Assembly (NCBI GenBank): GCA_036245805.1
Contig: BTRK01000006.1
Location: 6,489,613-6,553,612, forward strand
Length of the DNA stretch: 64,000 nucleotides
DNA from: Pristionchus mayeri
Lineage: Eukaryota; Nematoda; Chromadorea; Rhabditida; Neodiplogasteridae
Reading direction: 5' to 3'
A program made the position numbers and the translations under genes. The notes under the pieces were generated by a model. That model did not search any database. It was not told the DNA's origin and saw only the letters and a program-made list of their open reading frames with translations. Below are positions 23,567-34,451 of the stretch, piece by piece; the first letter of the stretch is position 1; each line of letters starts with the position of its first letter.

Positions 23567-24075
23567 GGCTCTGTCTCAGTTTAGAGGTCCCAAATCAAAT
23601 TAGAGGTTCCAAATCAATTTAGAGGTTCCAAAAAATAGCTCGTCAAATTAGAGGTTCCAAATCAATTTAGAGGTTCCTAAAAAATAGCTCGTCAAATTAG
23701 AGGTTCCAAAGGGTGCTGAGGCACCGTTTCAATTTAGAGGTTCCATGTCAATTTAGAGGTTCCATTTCTAATGACATTTGAGGCCAATTCAATTTAGAGG
23801 TTCCAAAGGATATAGAGACATTATATCAATTTAGAGGTCCCATGTCAATTTAGAGGTTCGTCAAATTAGAGGTTCCAAATCAATTTAGAGGTCCGATCAA
23901 TTTAGACGTTCCAAGTCAAATTAGAGGTTCAATCAATTTAGAGGTTTTATTTTTAAACAAATTGGATATTTTTTCACCTTGAATGTTGATTGTCAATTTA
24001 GAGGTTCCATGTCAATTTAGAGGTCCGATCAATTTAGAGGTTCCAAATCAATTTAGAGGTTCCAAATATTTTTTG
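23567..24075. repeat. left terminal repeat array of the Merlin element
   Basis: Tandem TCAATTTAGAGGTTCCAAA-type units in inverted orientation relative to 25,640-27,865. Slightly longer than its counterpart in the left arm: it has an extra GGGTGCTGAGGCACCG-containing unit near 23,710. Confidence 0.92.
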
Positions 24076-24129
24076 TAGTCAACTTTATATCGTTTAAAGA
24101 TACAAACGAATGATACAGCGAACGAAATA

Positions 24130-24166
<37 letters not shown>
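24130..24166. repeat. (TA)n microsatellite (right-arm copy)
   Basis: Counterpart of 18,868-18,920, with fewer units. Confidence 0.95.
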
Positions 24167-24169
<3 letters not shown>

Positions 24170-24209
24170 CGACAAACGACATTAACATAATGAGTAGAAC
24201 ATATTAAAT

Positions 24210-25484
24210 TCATGCGCGTCCAGTTTTGCATCCTCTTCCACGTTTGCACCCGCCTCTGTTGTTGCTTCCGTTAGTGGTGGGAGCAGGCGTGGTTGTGCGT
24301 CGACCGGATGCGGGTCCTGTGTTATTTTGAATCAGTTGTTGAATGCATGATGAATATTAAATGTATAACTTACGGGGATTGGCAGGTCTTCGAGTGGGCA
24401 GAGTAGTGAGAGCAGTAGTGGTGGGCGCAGGCGTGGTTGTGCGTCGACCGGATGCAGGTCCTGTATCATTTTGTATCAGTTGTTGAATGTATTATGAATA
24501 TCAAATGTATAGCTTACTGGGATTGGGCGGTAGCAGAGGAGCGAGTGTAGTGAGAGCGACAGTGGTGGAGGCAACGGTAGTCGTCGAAGTCGAAGTGATT
24601 GGAGCAGCGGGAACTGAGGGTTCGGGAGGGCGATTGGAGCAGCGTGAACTGGAGGGTTCGGGAGAGCGATTTGAGCAGCGGGAACTGGAGGGTTCGGGAG
24701 AGGAAGATTTGGCGGACCATGAGCAAGAGCTAGAGGTGACACGGATGTTCCAACGTCACGTTCGAAAAAATTCATCTCATAAAGATGATAATTCAACAGT
24801 TTCTTTTGGTCGTAGAACCTTCTAAAAACATAGTTTAAAAGGTATCCACTGAGGTTATCTTGAGAAAATCCGTAAGCATGCTTCAGCGACCTCTTTAGTG
24901 CCCCCCAGGTTGCCTCGATACCTGTAAAACGATTGTTAATGCATTAAAATTAATGTAATTAAATATATGATTAAAATTTATACCCTGGGTATGGACGCCT
25001 TTGTCGATAGGGTCCACAAAATTTATTTTATGATTGGCCCACTTATGGGTGTACTGTTGACTGAGCGCACTAACACCACCATGGGCGGCCCAGCCGTCCG
25101 ATATCACTGTAGTTCCTAAATTTACAAATATTTTCGATTATATGTAATTGATGTTGTATTAAATAAAATATGACTCCAGTTACATTTCCAATTTGTACAT
25201 GACGATACTGCAGAATACAAACTTTCAATACAGATGAGAGTGCTTCATGCAAACATTAAATGACTTAATCTACAATTACTTTATAACTACGAATTTGTCA
25301 ATCTAAAACAGTTATCAAATGTCGAAGGAGAATGTGCAAAGTGGTCAACTTATTTAATCTCATCACACTAGTGAAACAAATGTATAGCCTTTTCATCGTC
25401 AAATCACCGCACCTTTATCTAGGTCCGGTTCTCCATGCTCACCCACGTTTTGTATTTCTACCGAAAAATCTACGACATTTCAAC
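24210..25484 (-). pseudogene. ISXO2-like (Merlin) transposase, broken in its N-terminal part
   Basis: DDE transposase related to IS1016/Merlin. Exon 24,984-25,115 encodes VISDGWAAHGGVSALSQ and then KINFVDP ... GVHTQG; the Asp of SDGW is the expected second catalytic acid. After an intron the exon from 24,921 encodes IEATWGALKRS with the catalytic Glu. A Pro/Ser/Thr tail and two small exons end at 24,210. Upstream, the block that should carry the first Asp (25,484 leftward) reads VEMS, stop, IFR, stop, KYK, so the first catalytic region holds stop codons. A small open piece (YRHVQIGN) lies at about 25,187-25,210. The element is probably not autonomous now. Confidence 0.75.
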
Positions 25485-25639
25485 GTACACCCAAGAGTTA
25501 ATTATTTTCATTCATATGGATTTGCCATTAAAATATATAATAAATATATAATGTAACGATTGTTCTTGTATGAACAGTAATAACATAAACATTAATATTA
25601 ATCTTCTTAAGATCACGTTTTAAAACATCTGACATGAAA

Positions 25640-27865
25640 TATTTAAATTGATTTGGAACCTCTAATTTGACGAACCTCTAAATTGACATGGGGCCTCTAA
25701 ATTGATACGATGCCTCTGCATCCTTTGGAACCTCTAAATTGAATTGGCCTCAAATGTCATTAGAAATGGAACCTCTAAATTGATTTGGAACCTCTAATTT
25801 GCCGAACCTCTAAATTGACATGGAACCTCTAAATTGAAACGGTGCCTCAGCGCCCTTTGGAACCTCTAATTTGACGATGAAAATTTGGAACCTCTAAATT
25901 GACTTGGAACCTCTAATTTGACGAACCTCTAAATTGACATGGAACCTCTAAATTGATTTCCAATCCTAAAACTGGTTGGAACCTCTATTTTGATTTTTTT
26001 GGAACCTCTAAATTGATCGGACCTCTAATTTGATTTGGAACCTCTAATTTGTATGGACCTCTAAATTGACATGGAACCTCTAAATTGATTTCCAATCCCA
26101 AAACTGGTTGGAACCTCTATTTTGATTTTTTTGGAACCTCTAAATTGATTTGGGACCTCTAATTTGACATGAACCTCTAATTTTATTTTTTTGGAACCTC
26201 TAAATTGATTTGGAACCTCTAATTTGCCGAACCTCTAAATTGACATGGAACCTCTAAATTGATTTCCAATCCCAAAACTGGTTGGAACCTCTATTTTGAT
26301 TTTTTTGGAACCTCTAAATTGATTTGGGACCTCTAATTTGACATGAACCTCTAATTTGATTTTTTTGGAACCTCTAAATTGATTTGGGACCTCTAATTTG
26401 ACATGAACCTCTAAATTGATTTTTTTGGAACCTCTAAATTGATTTGGAACCTCTAATTTGCAGAACCTCTAAATTGACATGGAACCTCTAAATTGAAACG
26501 GTGCCTCAGCGCCCTATGGAACCTCTAATTTGACGATGAAAATTTGGAACCTCTAAATTGACTTGGAACCTCTAATTTGACGAACCTCTAAATTGACATG
26601 GGGCCTCTAAATTGATACGATGCCTCTGCATCCTTTGGAACCTCTAAATTGAATTGGCCTCAAATGTCATTAGAAATGGAACCTCTAAATTGATTTGGAA
26701 CCTCTAATTTGCCGAACCTCTAAATTGACATGGAACCTCTAAATTGAAACGGTGCCTCAGCGCCCTTTGGAACCTCTAATTTGACGATGAAAATTTGGAA
26801 CCTCTAAATTGACTTGGAACCTCTAATTTGACGAACCTCTAAATTGACATGGAACCTCTAAATTGATTTCCAATCCTAAAACTGGTTGGAACCTCTATTT
26901 TGATTTTTTTGGAACCTCTAAATTGATCGGACCTCTAATTTGATTTGGAACCTCTAATTTGTATGGACCTCTAAATTGACATGGAACCTCTAAATTGATT
27001 TCCAATCCCAAAACTGGTTGGAACCTCTATTTTGATTTTTTTGGAACCTCTAAATTGATTTGGGACCTCTAATTTGACATGAACCTCTAATTTTATTTTT
27101 TTGGAACCTCTAAATTGATTTGGAACCTCTAATTTGCCGAACCTCTAAATTGACATGGAACCTCTAAATTGATTTCCAATCCCAAAACTGGTTGGAACCT
27201 CTATTTTGATTTTTTTGGAACCTCTAAATTGATTTGGGACCTCTAATTTGACATGAACCTCTAATTTGATTTTTTTGGAACCTCTAAATTGATTTGGGAC
27301 CTCTAATTTGACATGAACCTCTAAATTGATTTTTTTGGAACCTCTAAATTGATTTGGAACCTCTAATTTGCAGAACCTCTAAATTGACATGGAACCTCTA
27401 AATTGAAACGGTGCCTCAGCGCCCTATGGAACCTCTAATTTGACGATGAAAATTTGGAACCTCTAAATTGACTTGGAACCTCTAATTTGACGAACCTCTA
27501 AATTGACATGGAACCTCTAAATTGATTTCCAATCCTAAAACTGGTTGGAACCTCTATTTTGATTTTTTTGGAACCTCTAAATTGATCGGACCTCTAATTT
27601 GATTTGGAACCTCTAATTTGTATGGACCTCTAAATTGACATGGAACCTCTAAATTGATTTCCAATCCCAAAACTGGTTGGAACCTCTATTTTGATTTTTT
27701 TGGAACCTCTAAATTGATTTGGGACCTCTAATTTGACATGAACCTCTAATTTGATTTTTTTGGAACCTCTAAATTGATTTGGGACCTCTAATTTGACATG
27801 AACCTCTAAATTGATTTTTTTGGAACCTCTAATTTGATTTGGGACCTCTAAACTGAGACAGAGCC
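25640..27865. repeat. right terminal array with a 910-bp higher-order repeat
   Basis: More than 100 units of GGAACCTCTAAATTGA and variants (AATTTGA, GGGACCTCT, ATTTTGATTTTTTT spacers). A longer unit, recognisable by GGGGCCTCTAAATTGATACG at about 25,690 and 26,600 and by TTCCAATCCTAAAACTGG at 25,958, 26,868 and 27,527, repeats at 910 bp and then with a shortened 659-bp period. Ends at the transposon terminus. Confidence 0.93.
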
Positions 27866-28727
27866 AGCGATTCCTTCTTCGAACATTCGAGGATGTTGCT
27901 CCCTGACTGCATTCATCGCACGGACATTGTCATGTGATTCTAGTAATGAGGCCTCTCGAAGGGAAGGGAGAGAGTGAGCGAGACCTCGTCAGTGAATCGA
28001 GATTAAAGCAGGTAGCAATTATTACGGCGCACATTCAGCTCGCTTCGAAACACCAGTGGAATGAATGAACTAAACGATTTTCAGGAAAACAAGATGTGAA
28101 AAATATCATTTCAACATTATTCAACAGTAGAACACACGCGCCTTTTTTGCCAATTTATCCTCCGTAGTACGCTGTCAAAAGAATTATAACTTCGAAGATG
28201 CAAACGCGTTGGAGTGTTCATTTGTGTGGGGAATATTTTGACTCATTCAATGATTGCTTCATTTTTCAGGAAAACAACTTGATTATCCCTTCACACTTCC
28301 TTAAAAGCCTAATCAATACGAAACCACGCGCGTATATTATATGAAAACAAAACATCATCATAACAACATCTCATCTATGAAATCAAACATACGCCAAATT
28401 CTCGTGCTTGCTTTCTTCGCACATATGAGAAAATGACAGGGGAGCATGAAGATCGTAGCAACAGTATTGCTGTTCGAACCCACTTTTTAAGTCAAATGTT
28501 TTTATGAAATCGCAGATGATGATGCAAATGTTCTCTATCTCTACGCATCCGTTACGTGTTTCCCTTTCTCTAACATGTTCCCACATAAATGCCATGTATC
28601 TTGCTCTCTCTCCCTCACTCCCACTCTCTCTCTCCTCTGTCGAACTGTAGACTGTCAACAACGAGCTCTATTTCTTGTTCCCGCCCAGTTACAGTATGTT
28701 TTGCGGCACGGAAAGAGAAAGGGAAAA
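27866..28727. other. no gene supported
   Basis: AT-rich sequence with CT-rich patches (28,600-28,640). Minus-strand ORFs here are short and without splice context. Confidence 0.4.
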
Positions 28728-29103
28728 GGGGGGGGGGGTGACAACTGGTAAAACGACAACTGGTAAACTCGCCGCCGTTCACTTGCAATTTGGCGCAGCG
28801 ACTTAGAAGTTGTTTCATTGTAATCAGTATGTGCTCCCCTACATTTACATATGTAAGTCTTGCTAAAAGGCGATCATGAGTTTTACTCCAAATCAACGAC
28901 CCGGGTTCATGGAATGTGCATTTCCATGACCCCCTATACGTTGAAACTCATGATCGCCTGGTAACAAGAATAATACATGCAAATGTATGGGATCGCATAC
29001 TGATTACAATGAAACAACTCCCAAGTCGCTGCGCCAAATTGCAAGTGAACGGCGACGAGTTTACCAGTTGTCGTTTTACCAGTTGTCACCCCCCCCCCCC
29101 CCC
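28728..29103. mobile_element. palindrome bounded by G11 and C15 tracts
   Basis: Arms of about 165 bp: GGGGTGACAACTGGTAAAACG at the left edge faces the complement ending CCAGTTGTCACCCC at the right. The next block GTTCACTTGCAATTTGGCGC also pairs. Centre near 28,915. The homopolymers are part of the arms, so the element may carry G/C runs at its tips. No transposase. Confidence 0.8.
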
Positions 29104-31066
29104 GGGAAAAGTGACTGAGCATAGGAAAATGGGAAGTATTGTTCGACCAGATCCACCGCAAATTGTGGCTTTTCTCTTCACACTATTGCACAAGAACATC
29201 GAAATGGTGGACACCTGTGTGATATGAAAAGGCCCACGGGGATCTTTCCAATGACATAATCCGGATTCGACTCCACTGCGACCGGAGAGGGGAGTAATTA
29301 GGAAAGCCGGTAGCTTGCATGAAGTTCAAACTATAGTGGGCACTATCTCGTAAACAATCGGGTAAATTAGTCGTTTTTGAAGGGATCATCTTTATCAGTC
29401 ATATTGAGAACTACCGTCTGGGAGGATATCTGCCGAGGTAATAGAGAAAAAACTACTCATCCTAGTACTCGTGTCCGACACCGATCGGATTTACTGATTA
29501 CGATTGCTATCACTCATCATTTTCGTTTATAATTTCTCGTATATTATGTGTTATGATAGATTCCTTTCTACTCGATGCTACTCGATGTATAGCCGGTGTT
29601 TGCGTCAAGAGATAAGCAAAACATCATCACAAAAGTTTGTTCAAATCAATAAAATCGTGACCGGCTAACAGTTGTTGACAACCTCTTAGATTTTGTTTCC
29701 GTCCATCCCTTCCCTTGTGCCCCCCCCCCTGCGATTCACCGCGCCGCCTCGATTCCCACAGTCCCGTAATCGCATGAAGAGGGTGGAGGGAAGGAGGGAA
29801 ATAGTGATGAGGTCTTCTCATCACATGATTTCGCGTTGTTCCTAGAGTTAGGCTGTATTGAAAACAAGTCGATTCCCCCTTCGTTCTCCGTCGCTCATTC
29901 GCCTAATTTTGCTTCTCAATCTTGGCTACTCGTTGCCACAGTTATCGAGATGGGAGGAGAGGAGGTTGATTCTGAGGAGGGAGAGAGGTCTCTAATCGCT
30001 CTACTCATCCCTCCTATCTCATCACCTGCCCATCTGACTCATTACGCCTCACTGCGCTTTAGTAGTTACAATCGGCCCTGTATCTCCTAGTTTTCACACA
30101 CTCTTTAGATCTGTATGACCAGCGCGAGAACTGACGACATGGAGAGTGCTTGTCAATCTATTATCGGAAATTATTCACGAAAAGAATTCCCGGAAATGCA
30201 TTGATTTTGAAGAATACATTCACACGTTTCAATTGTGTGTTTCATACGCTTTACGGCGCAATATAGCAACAATAGAGACGGAATACCGTAGGCAAGGAGT
30301 AATTGGATGTCACGTGAATACACGCAACTCGTTTCTCAATTCTTACTCTTCATCGCGTCCCCTCAACTCCCGGATAGTTGCTTCTGACAGGAAAGACCAT
30401 GAGATGTCATTGCTAGAGTACCAGGGGCCTGTGGATCTACCTTTCCCCTCTGGGCTTTTACCTAATGATCATCCCTCACTTATAGCTGTTCCGAGAGAAG
30501 GAGATACCCTGCGGCTTGACCGGGACTCTCATTATCCTTACCTCCTTTCCCTCCTCCTCGTCCTCATCCACCCACCCCCTCCTTTGGTCTCGCCTTTCCG
30601 CGATAATCCCCCCACCCGCCCCGGAGATACGCTAATGATCTGCTATAATCGTCCTCCATCTCTACTCTTCTCGAAGCTAAGTGCTGCTAGGTAACGGAAG
30701 AGATACGTGAAGGGGAGGAGATATGGCTGAGGTGAGTATCGATAGTGCGCGTCTCATTTCGAGTGTTACGATTTTTCCTGGTGATTTCGTTACACCTCGA
30801 ATATCCTCTAACGTGTCATGTTAAGCAATTCGGCGTAAACAGGAGTTGTGCGCGATATTTCGCTAGATACGGTAGCGCTCTCTCCAATTCACTCTGCTTT
30901 CACATGTCGTATGAGGAAGCCTCAGCTGATTATCTTGGCGCCTTATCATTTCTATTGACATTTTAGAAATGATCGACTGCAAATTGCATTTCTAGCTCGA
31001 ACGAGCGATAAATGTTCAATTATGTTTTAAAAAACGAAATGTCCACCTTACTGCTGTGAGATGGCT
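29104..31066. other. gene-poor stretch; one 182-codon ORF of doubtful meaning
   Basis: Holds a C10 run (29,720-29,729) and purine- and pyrimidine-rich patches. An ORF at 30,146-30,694 (+) is long for this base composition, but its product is low in recognisable structure and ends in a Pro/Leu-rich stretch read from CT-rich DNA. I see no splice sites supporting it. Confidence 0.35.
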
Positions 31067-31247
31067 GGGCACTAGGTCGGATGATCACCGTCGGCTGATA
31101 ACCAAAAAAATAACCCTTTTGTAGAACTTTCACAGAATAATTTTTGACACTTTGGGATCCTACTGTGAAGGTGCTATAGAAGGGTCCACTTTTTTGGTTA
31201 TCACCCACTAGGTTATCATCCGACGGTGATCAAACGACCTAGCGCCC
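31067..31247. mobile_element. 181-bp MITE
   Basis: Ends GGGCACTAGGTCGGATGATCACCGTCGG and, inverted at the right, CCGACGGTGATCAAACGACCTAGCGCCC. Inside, GATAACCAAAAAAAT faces TTTTTTGGTTATC. A partial copy of one end lies at about 55,535-55,585 within the gene at 54,392-59,869. Confidence 0.75.
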
Positions 31248-31261
31248 ATGCCTGCTTCACC

Positions 31262-31740
31262 AATGGTCATTCGTATGATGCAACATCTCCCTCTCCCCTT
31301 GCGCACTACGGAATTGGAGCCACCAGCTGGCTGGGAGTATAAATGCATTTCTATCGATTGGTATCGAATAATTTATTGTCTGATAGGCTTCCAAGAAGAT
31401 GAGTACGCGATCATTTGCTGGTATCAGTTGATCTATAATTAATGCTGCTTCTTCAACACGTTTTCGCGAATTTCCAGTAGTATGACGCAATCTGCCCCCC
31501 CCCCTCTCGCGATCTGCAAGATTGTAGCCACCAGCTGGCAGGGAATAGAGATACGTGGGCGCTCACAAACTGCAAGGATTTATTAAGAATTTTGACATTT
31601 CGGAAGCTATAGTGCTACCGTCCACATATATTCTTCATCTTCGCGAATTTCCAGTCGTATGACGCAATAGCCTCATCCTCTCTCTCCCCTTACGCACTGC
31701 TAGATTGTAGCCACCCATAGATATATGTGGGCATCGACTG
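31262..31740. repeat. three diverged copies of a 190-bp tandem unit
   Basis: The block TCGTATGATGCAA..., a CT-rich run, then GATTGTAGCCACCAGCTGG... recurs near 31,270, 31,480 and 31,660 with decreasing similarity. Contains a C10 run (31,495-31,504). Confidence 0.6.
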
Positions 31741-33207
31741 CAGCGTTTCGAGATTAATGTGTTACCTTCAACGATGCATTATTCTAAATAACACTCTCCC
31801 CCACAATAACTCGTCTCACTGCTCTTTCCATATGTTAATAGGATGTTGCACTCGCAGGGCGGAAATTTGACCCTGCTCGTCATTAGGATGTCCAAAGCAA
31901 ATATGAGTCGAGCAAGTGCAGGCATTCCGGCAGCTCCCGTCTCGTTCTGAACCTCCCTTCCTCATCTTTGAATATTCCCCGAATTGATTTCAATTTGTCG
32001 ATATCTATAATTCATTGCCACATTCAGGCCCAACCTCCACACATTTCGCTTCATCATCGATTGAGCTGATATCATTGCGTATGTTTTCACAATTCTATTC
32101 GCTTCTTCTCCTCTTTCGCTCGTATCTTCCTCTCATCTGTTACCATGACTTCCCGAAAGAATCTTTCTAAAGACGACTGGGTTAATCATGAACCCAAAGA
32201 GAAATATAATATGTCCTTAAGAAGGCTCAATGAGTAACTTTTGATATAGAATTCGAAAGTCGACCTTAGCAAAACCACCGCATTCGCTTTCGTGATCTAG
32301 TCATAAGCGATATTCTCTTCCCCTCTTTCGCTCTTATCTTCCTCTCATCAGTTGCCATGACTTCCTTACATGCGCATACTCTCTTCCTATTCAGATTCTT
32401 GTTAGATGTTATCGATTAGTTTCTTCTCTTTCCCAGCGCTGTTTGTTTCGCCCGATTCACAGTGTATCAATGTTATCTTTCTCATGTAGTATCCAAGTCA
32501 TCATTCCCAGTACAGCAAACAGGTAGGCAATTTATGGATCGCACGAGCGCGTACCGCATAGTGCTAGCAGCTTCATGTGTGAATATATTTCCTCCTCACA
32601 CCTCTCCTTCTCATTTTACTCGTAATCATGCTATTTCAGGGAGGCTTCCCCCCCCCTACTCGCTGGCTATTTCTCTACCTCTTTTTCTGGCGTTCCCATG
32701 CGAAATACTCTGTTGGCGTTCGCCTTTCTACCGTAGTCTCGCATTAGGGTGGGTGGAGCGACGGGAAGGGAGTGAGTGAAAGGAGAGGGACTGATTGTTC
32801 GATGTTTTCTCTGACGTTTCCACCTCAATTCCTTTTTTTTTCATTTTCCACTCGCTTTAAATATCTGAAAGTGCGAATTATCCATTGTTCTGTCTTTCTA
32901 AAGACCATAATGTTTGGTAATGTCCGTTGCCTCCACCTTCTCTCAGATTGCCAAATGTCCGATATAATGTGCAATCATTTCTCCTCCATCCTTTTGAATT
33001 TGTAGCCATAGGTGGATCGATACTGGATTTCGCATTGCTTCGCATAGAGTGCCAAGTTAGAGGCGCCTCCGTTTACATCAGAGTCTGAATAAGATTTCCT
33101 TCTTCCCATTTTGACAATTTGTAGTGGTTACCGCTAAAAATTGCAAAATTGAATCCTGTGATGTCATCTTGTTGTCAAGGCGCACTCTCAGCATATCGCA
33201 CTCTTAC
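31741..33207. other. no gene supported
   Basis: CT-rich sequence. A roughly 50-bp phrase (TCTTCCTCTCATC.GTT.CCATGACTTCC) occurs near 32,125 and 32,335, and a C9 run at 32,648-32,656. Confidence 0.4.
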
Positions 33208-33209
33208 TA

Positions 33210-34451
33210 TTGGGGTGTCCGGAAAGTTCCTATAATGCTTCGGAAAAAAGTCAGTTCGCGATCAAATGCAGTGATTGCGCAATCTGTTTGTCAACAATGT
33301 TTTGCATCATTCTGACGTTGAGTAGTGAGAGGATTTAATCAGTCTCCTAGTTGCTACATTGATTCTTGTGATGGACTCCCATCTCTACCTCCTAGCAGTT
33401 TTACTTCATTACTACCGTCTTGGCCGATCCGTGAAGGAGGCCCACTCTGCCCTGGCCCAGTCGGAAGGAGCCTTCGCCCCCTCCATACCCTTCTGCTATA
33501 AGTGGTTCTCCCGCTTCAAGAAAGGGGCGTTTGGAATCGATGATCAACCCCGCTCTGGACGCCCTCCCTCCCTCGATCAGCTTCTCGTTCTCCGCACACT
33601 GAAGCGCAAGCCCATGGCCAGTGTGCGTGAGTTGAAGAAGGATACTGGTACTCCCAGATCAACGGTGTCCGATATCCTCCATCGATCTGGGAAGAAGCCG
33701 AAACTCCCACAAGTGATTCCCCATGACCTCTCCCCCGAACAGCTGAAAAATCGTGTTCAAGTCTGTCGGGAATTACTCCATCGTAGATCCAATCTTCGAT
33801 GGGTCAATTCCATCATCGCTACAGATGAGAAGTGGATCACGTACGATAACCCTGTGAGGAGACTGCAATGGGTGGATGCAGATGAGAAGCCCACGCCCGT
33901 CCCGAAGAAGGAAGAGCACGGAAAGAAGGAACCCCTCTGCTTCTTCTTTTCAGTGCTCGGTCCCATCTACTGGGAGATCCTCGCCCCTGGCACCAGCATC
34001 AATGCCGACCTCTTCTCTGAACAACTGGAAGATGTCGCGATCAGAGTCCCTCCCAGACTCCTGGACCAGGGCAAAATTCTTCTTCTGATGGACAATGCTC
34101 GCCCACATCGAGCGAAGATGACCCAGAAGAAAATGGACGAGCTGAAGATCGAGAGGATTCCCCATCCACCGTATTCCCCGGATCTCTCCCCATGCGACTA
34201 CCACTGCTTCCGCTCTCTCTCTGACTTCTGCAAAGGAAAGAAGTTCAAGAATCGAGATGAAGTTGTGAGGGCTTTCGTGAACTGGGCGGTCTCGAAGAAA
34301 CCCGCATTCTGGAAGAGAGGAATCGAGACCCTGCCCAATCGCTGGAGGGAGGTAGTGAGAAAGAAGGGGGCATACATTGGTCACTGAGAATTGTAAAGCA
34401 TTGAATAAAAAATAAAAACAAAAAATTATACGAACTTTCCGGACACCCCAA
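33210..34451 (+). mobile_element. complete mariner element
   Basis: Perfect 20-bp ends TTGGGGTGTCCGGAAAGTTC / GAACTTTCCGGACACCCCAA, flanked by the TA target duplication (33,208-33,209 and 34,452-34,453). 1242 bp long, with an intact transposase. The identical ends and open frame point to a recent insertion. Confidence 0.95.
33371..34387 (+). CDS. mariner transposase, intact D,D34D
   Basis: Cuts and pastes the mariner element by binding its terminal repeats. The 338-residue reading from ATG 33,371 (MDSHLYLLAVLLHYY) is the usual mariner length; an in-frame ATG at 33,359 adds four residues. The N-terminal half has the helix-turn-helix DNA-binding region, with FKKGAFGIDDQPRSGRPPS as the linker. 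Catalytic residues: the Asp in IIATDEKWI, the Asp in LLMDNARPH, and the final Asp in YSPDLSPCDYHCF, with 34 residues between the last two (D,D34D). No stop or frameshift. The codon use is more GC-rich than the surroundings, fitting a newcomer. Probably functional, which cannot be proven from sequence. Confidence 0.95.
   Translation: MDSHLYLLAVLLHYYRLGRSVKEAHSALAQSEGAFAPSIPFCYKWFSRFKKGAFGIDDQPRSGRPPSLDQLLVLRTLKRKPMASVRELKKDTGTPRSTVSDILHRSGKKPKLPQVIPHDLSPEQLKNRVQVCRELLHRRSNLRWVNSIIATDEKWITYDNPVRRLQWVDADEKPTPVPKKEEHGKKEPLCFFFSVLGPIYWEILAPGTSINADLFSEQLEDVAIRVPPRLLDQGKILLLMDNARPHRAKMTQKKMDELKIERIPHPPYSPDLSPCDYHCFRSLSDFCKGKKFKNRDEVVRAFVNWAVSKKPAFWKRGIETLPNRWREVVRKKGAYIGH

Larger units (their letters stand above)
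22432..24943. repeat. right arm of the 2.5-kb inverted duplication
   Basis: Reverse complement of 18,092-20,562. This arm continues into the rest of the Merlin element, so it is the ancestral context and the left arm the derived copy. It includes an orphan copy of the last exon (22,539-22,658, + strand) of the gene at 20,351-20,945. Confidence 0.93.
23567..27865 (-). mobile_element. Merlin-like DNA transposon with 8-bp target duplication and satellite-type terminal repeats
   Basis: The left end starts GGCTCTGTCTCAGTTTAGAGG; the right end is its exact complement. Both are directly flanked by AGCGATTC (23,559-23,566 and 27,866-27,873), a perfect 8-bp target duplication, as expected for Merlin/IS1016 elements (8-9 bp). 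The terminal repeats are not ordinary short inverted repeats: each is an array of a 15-20-bp motif, about 0.5 kb on the left and 2.2 kb on the right. Between them lies a minus-strand ISXO2-like transposase. Total 4.3 kb. Confidence 0.85.

Noticed and set aside
25640..27865. CRISPR-like regular array of short repeats
   Set aside because: Spacers are not unique, units drift in sequence and spacing, the array forms a transposon terminus, and the genome is eukaryotic.
30146..30694. 182-codon ORF as a gene
   Set aside because: Long, but with no recognisable domain, no supporting splice sites, and its second half read from a CT-rich low-complexity tract.
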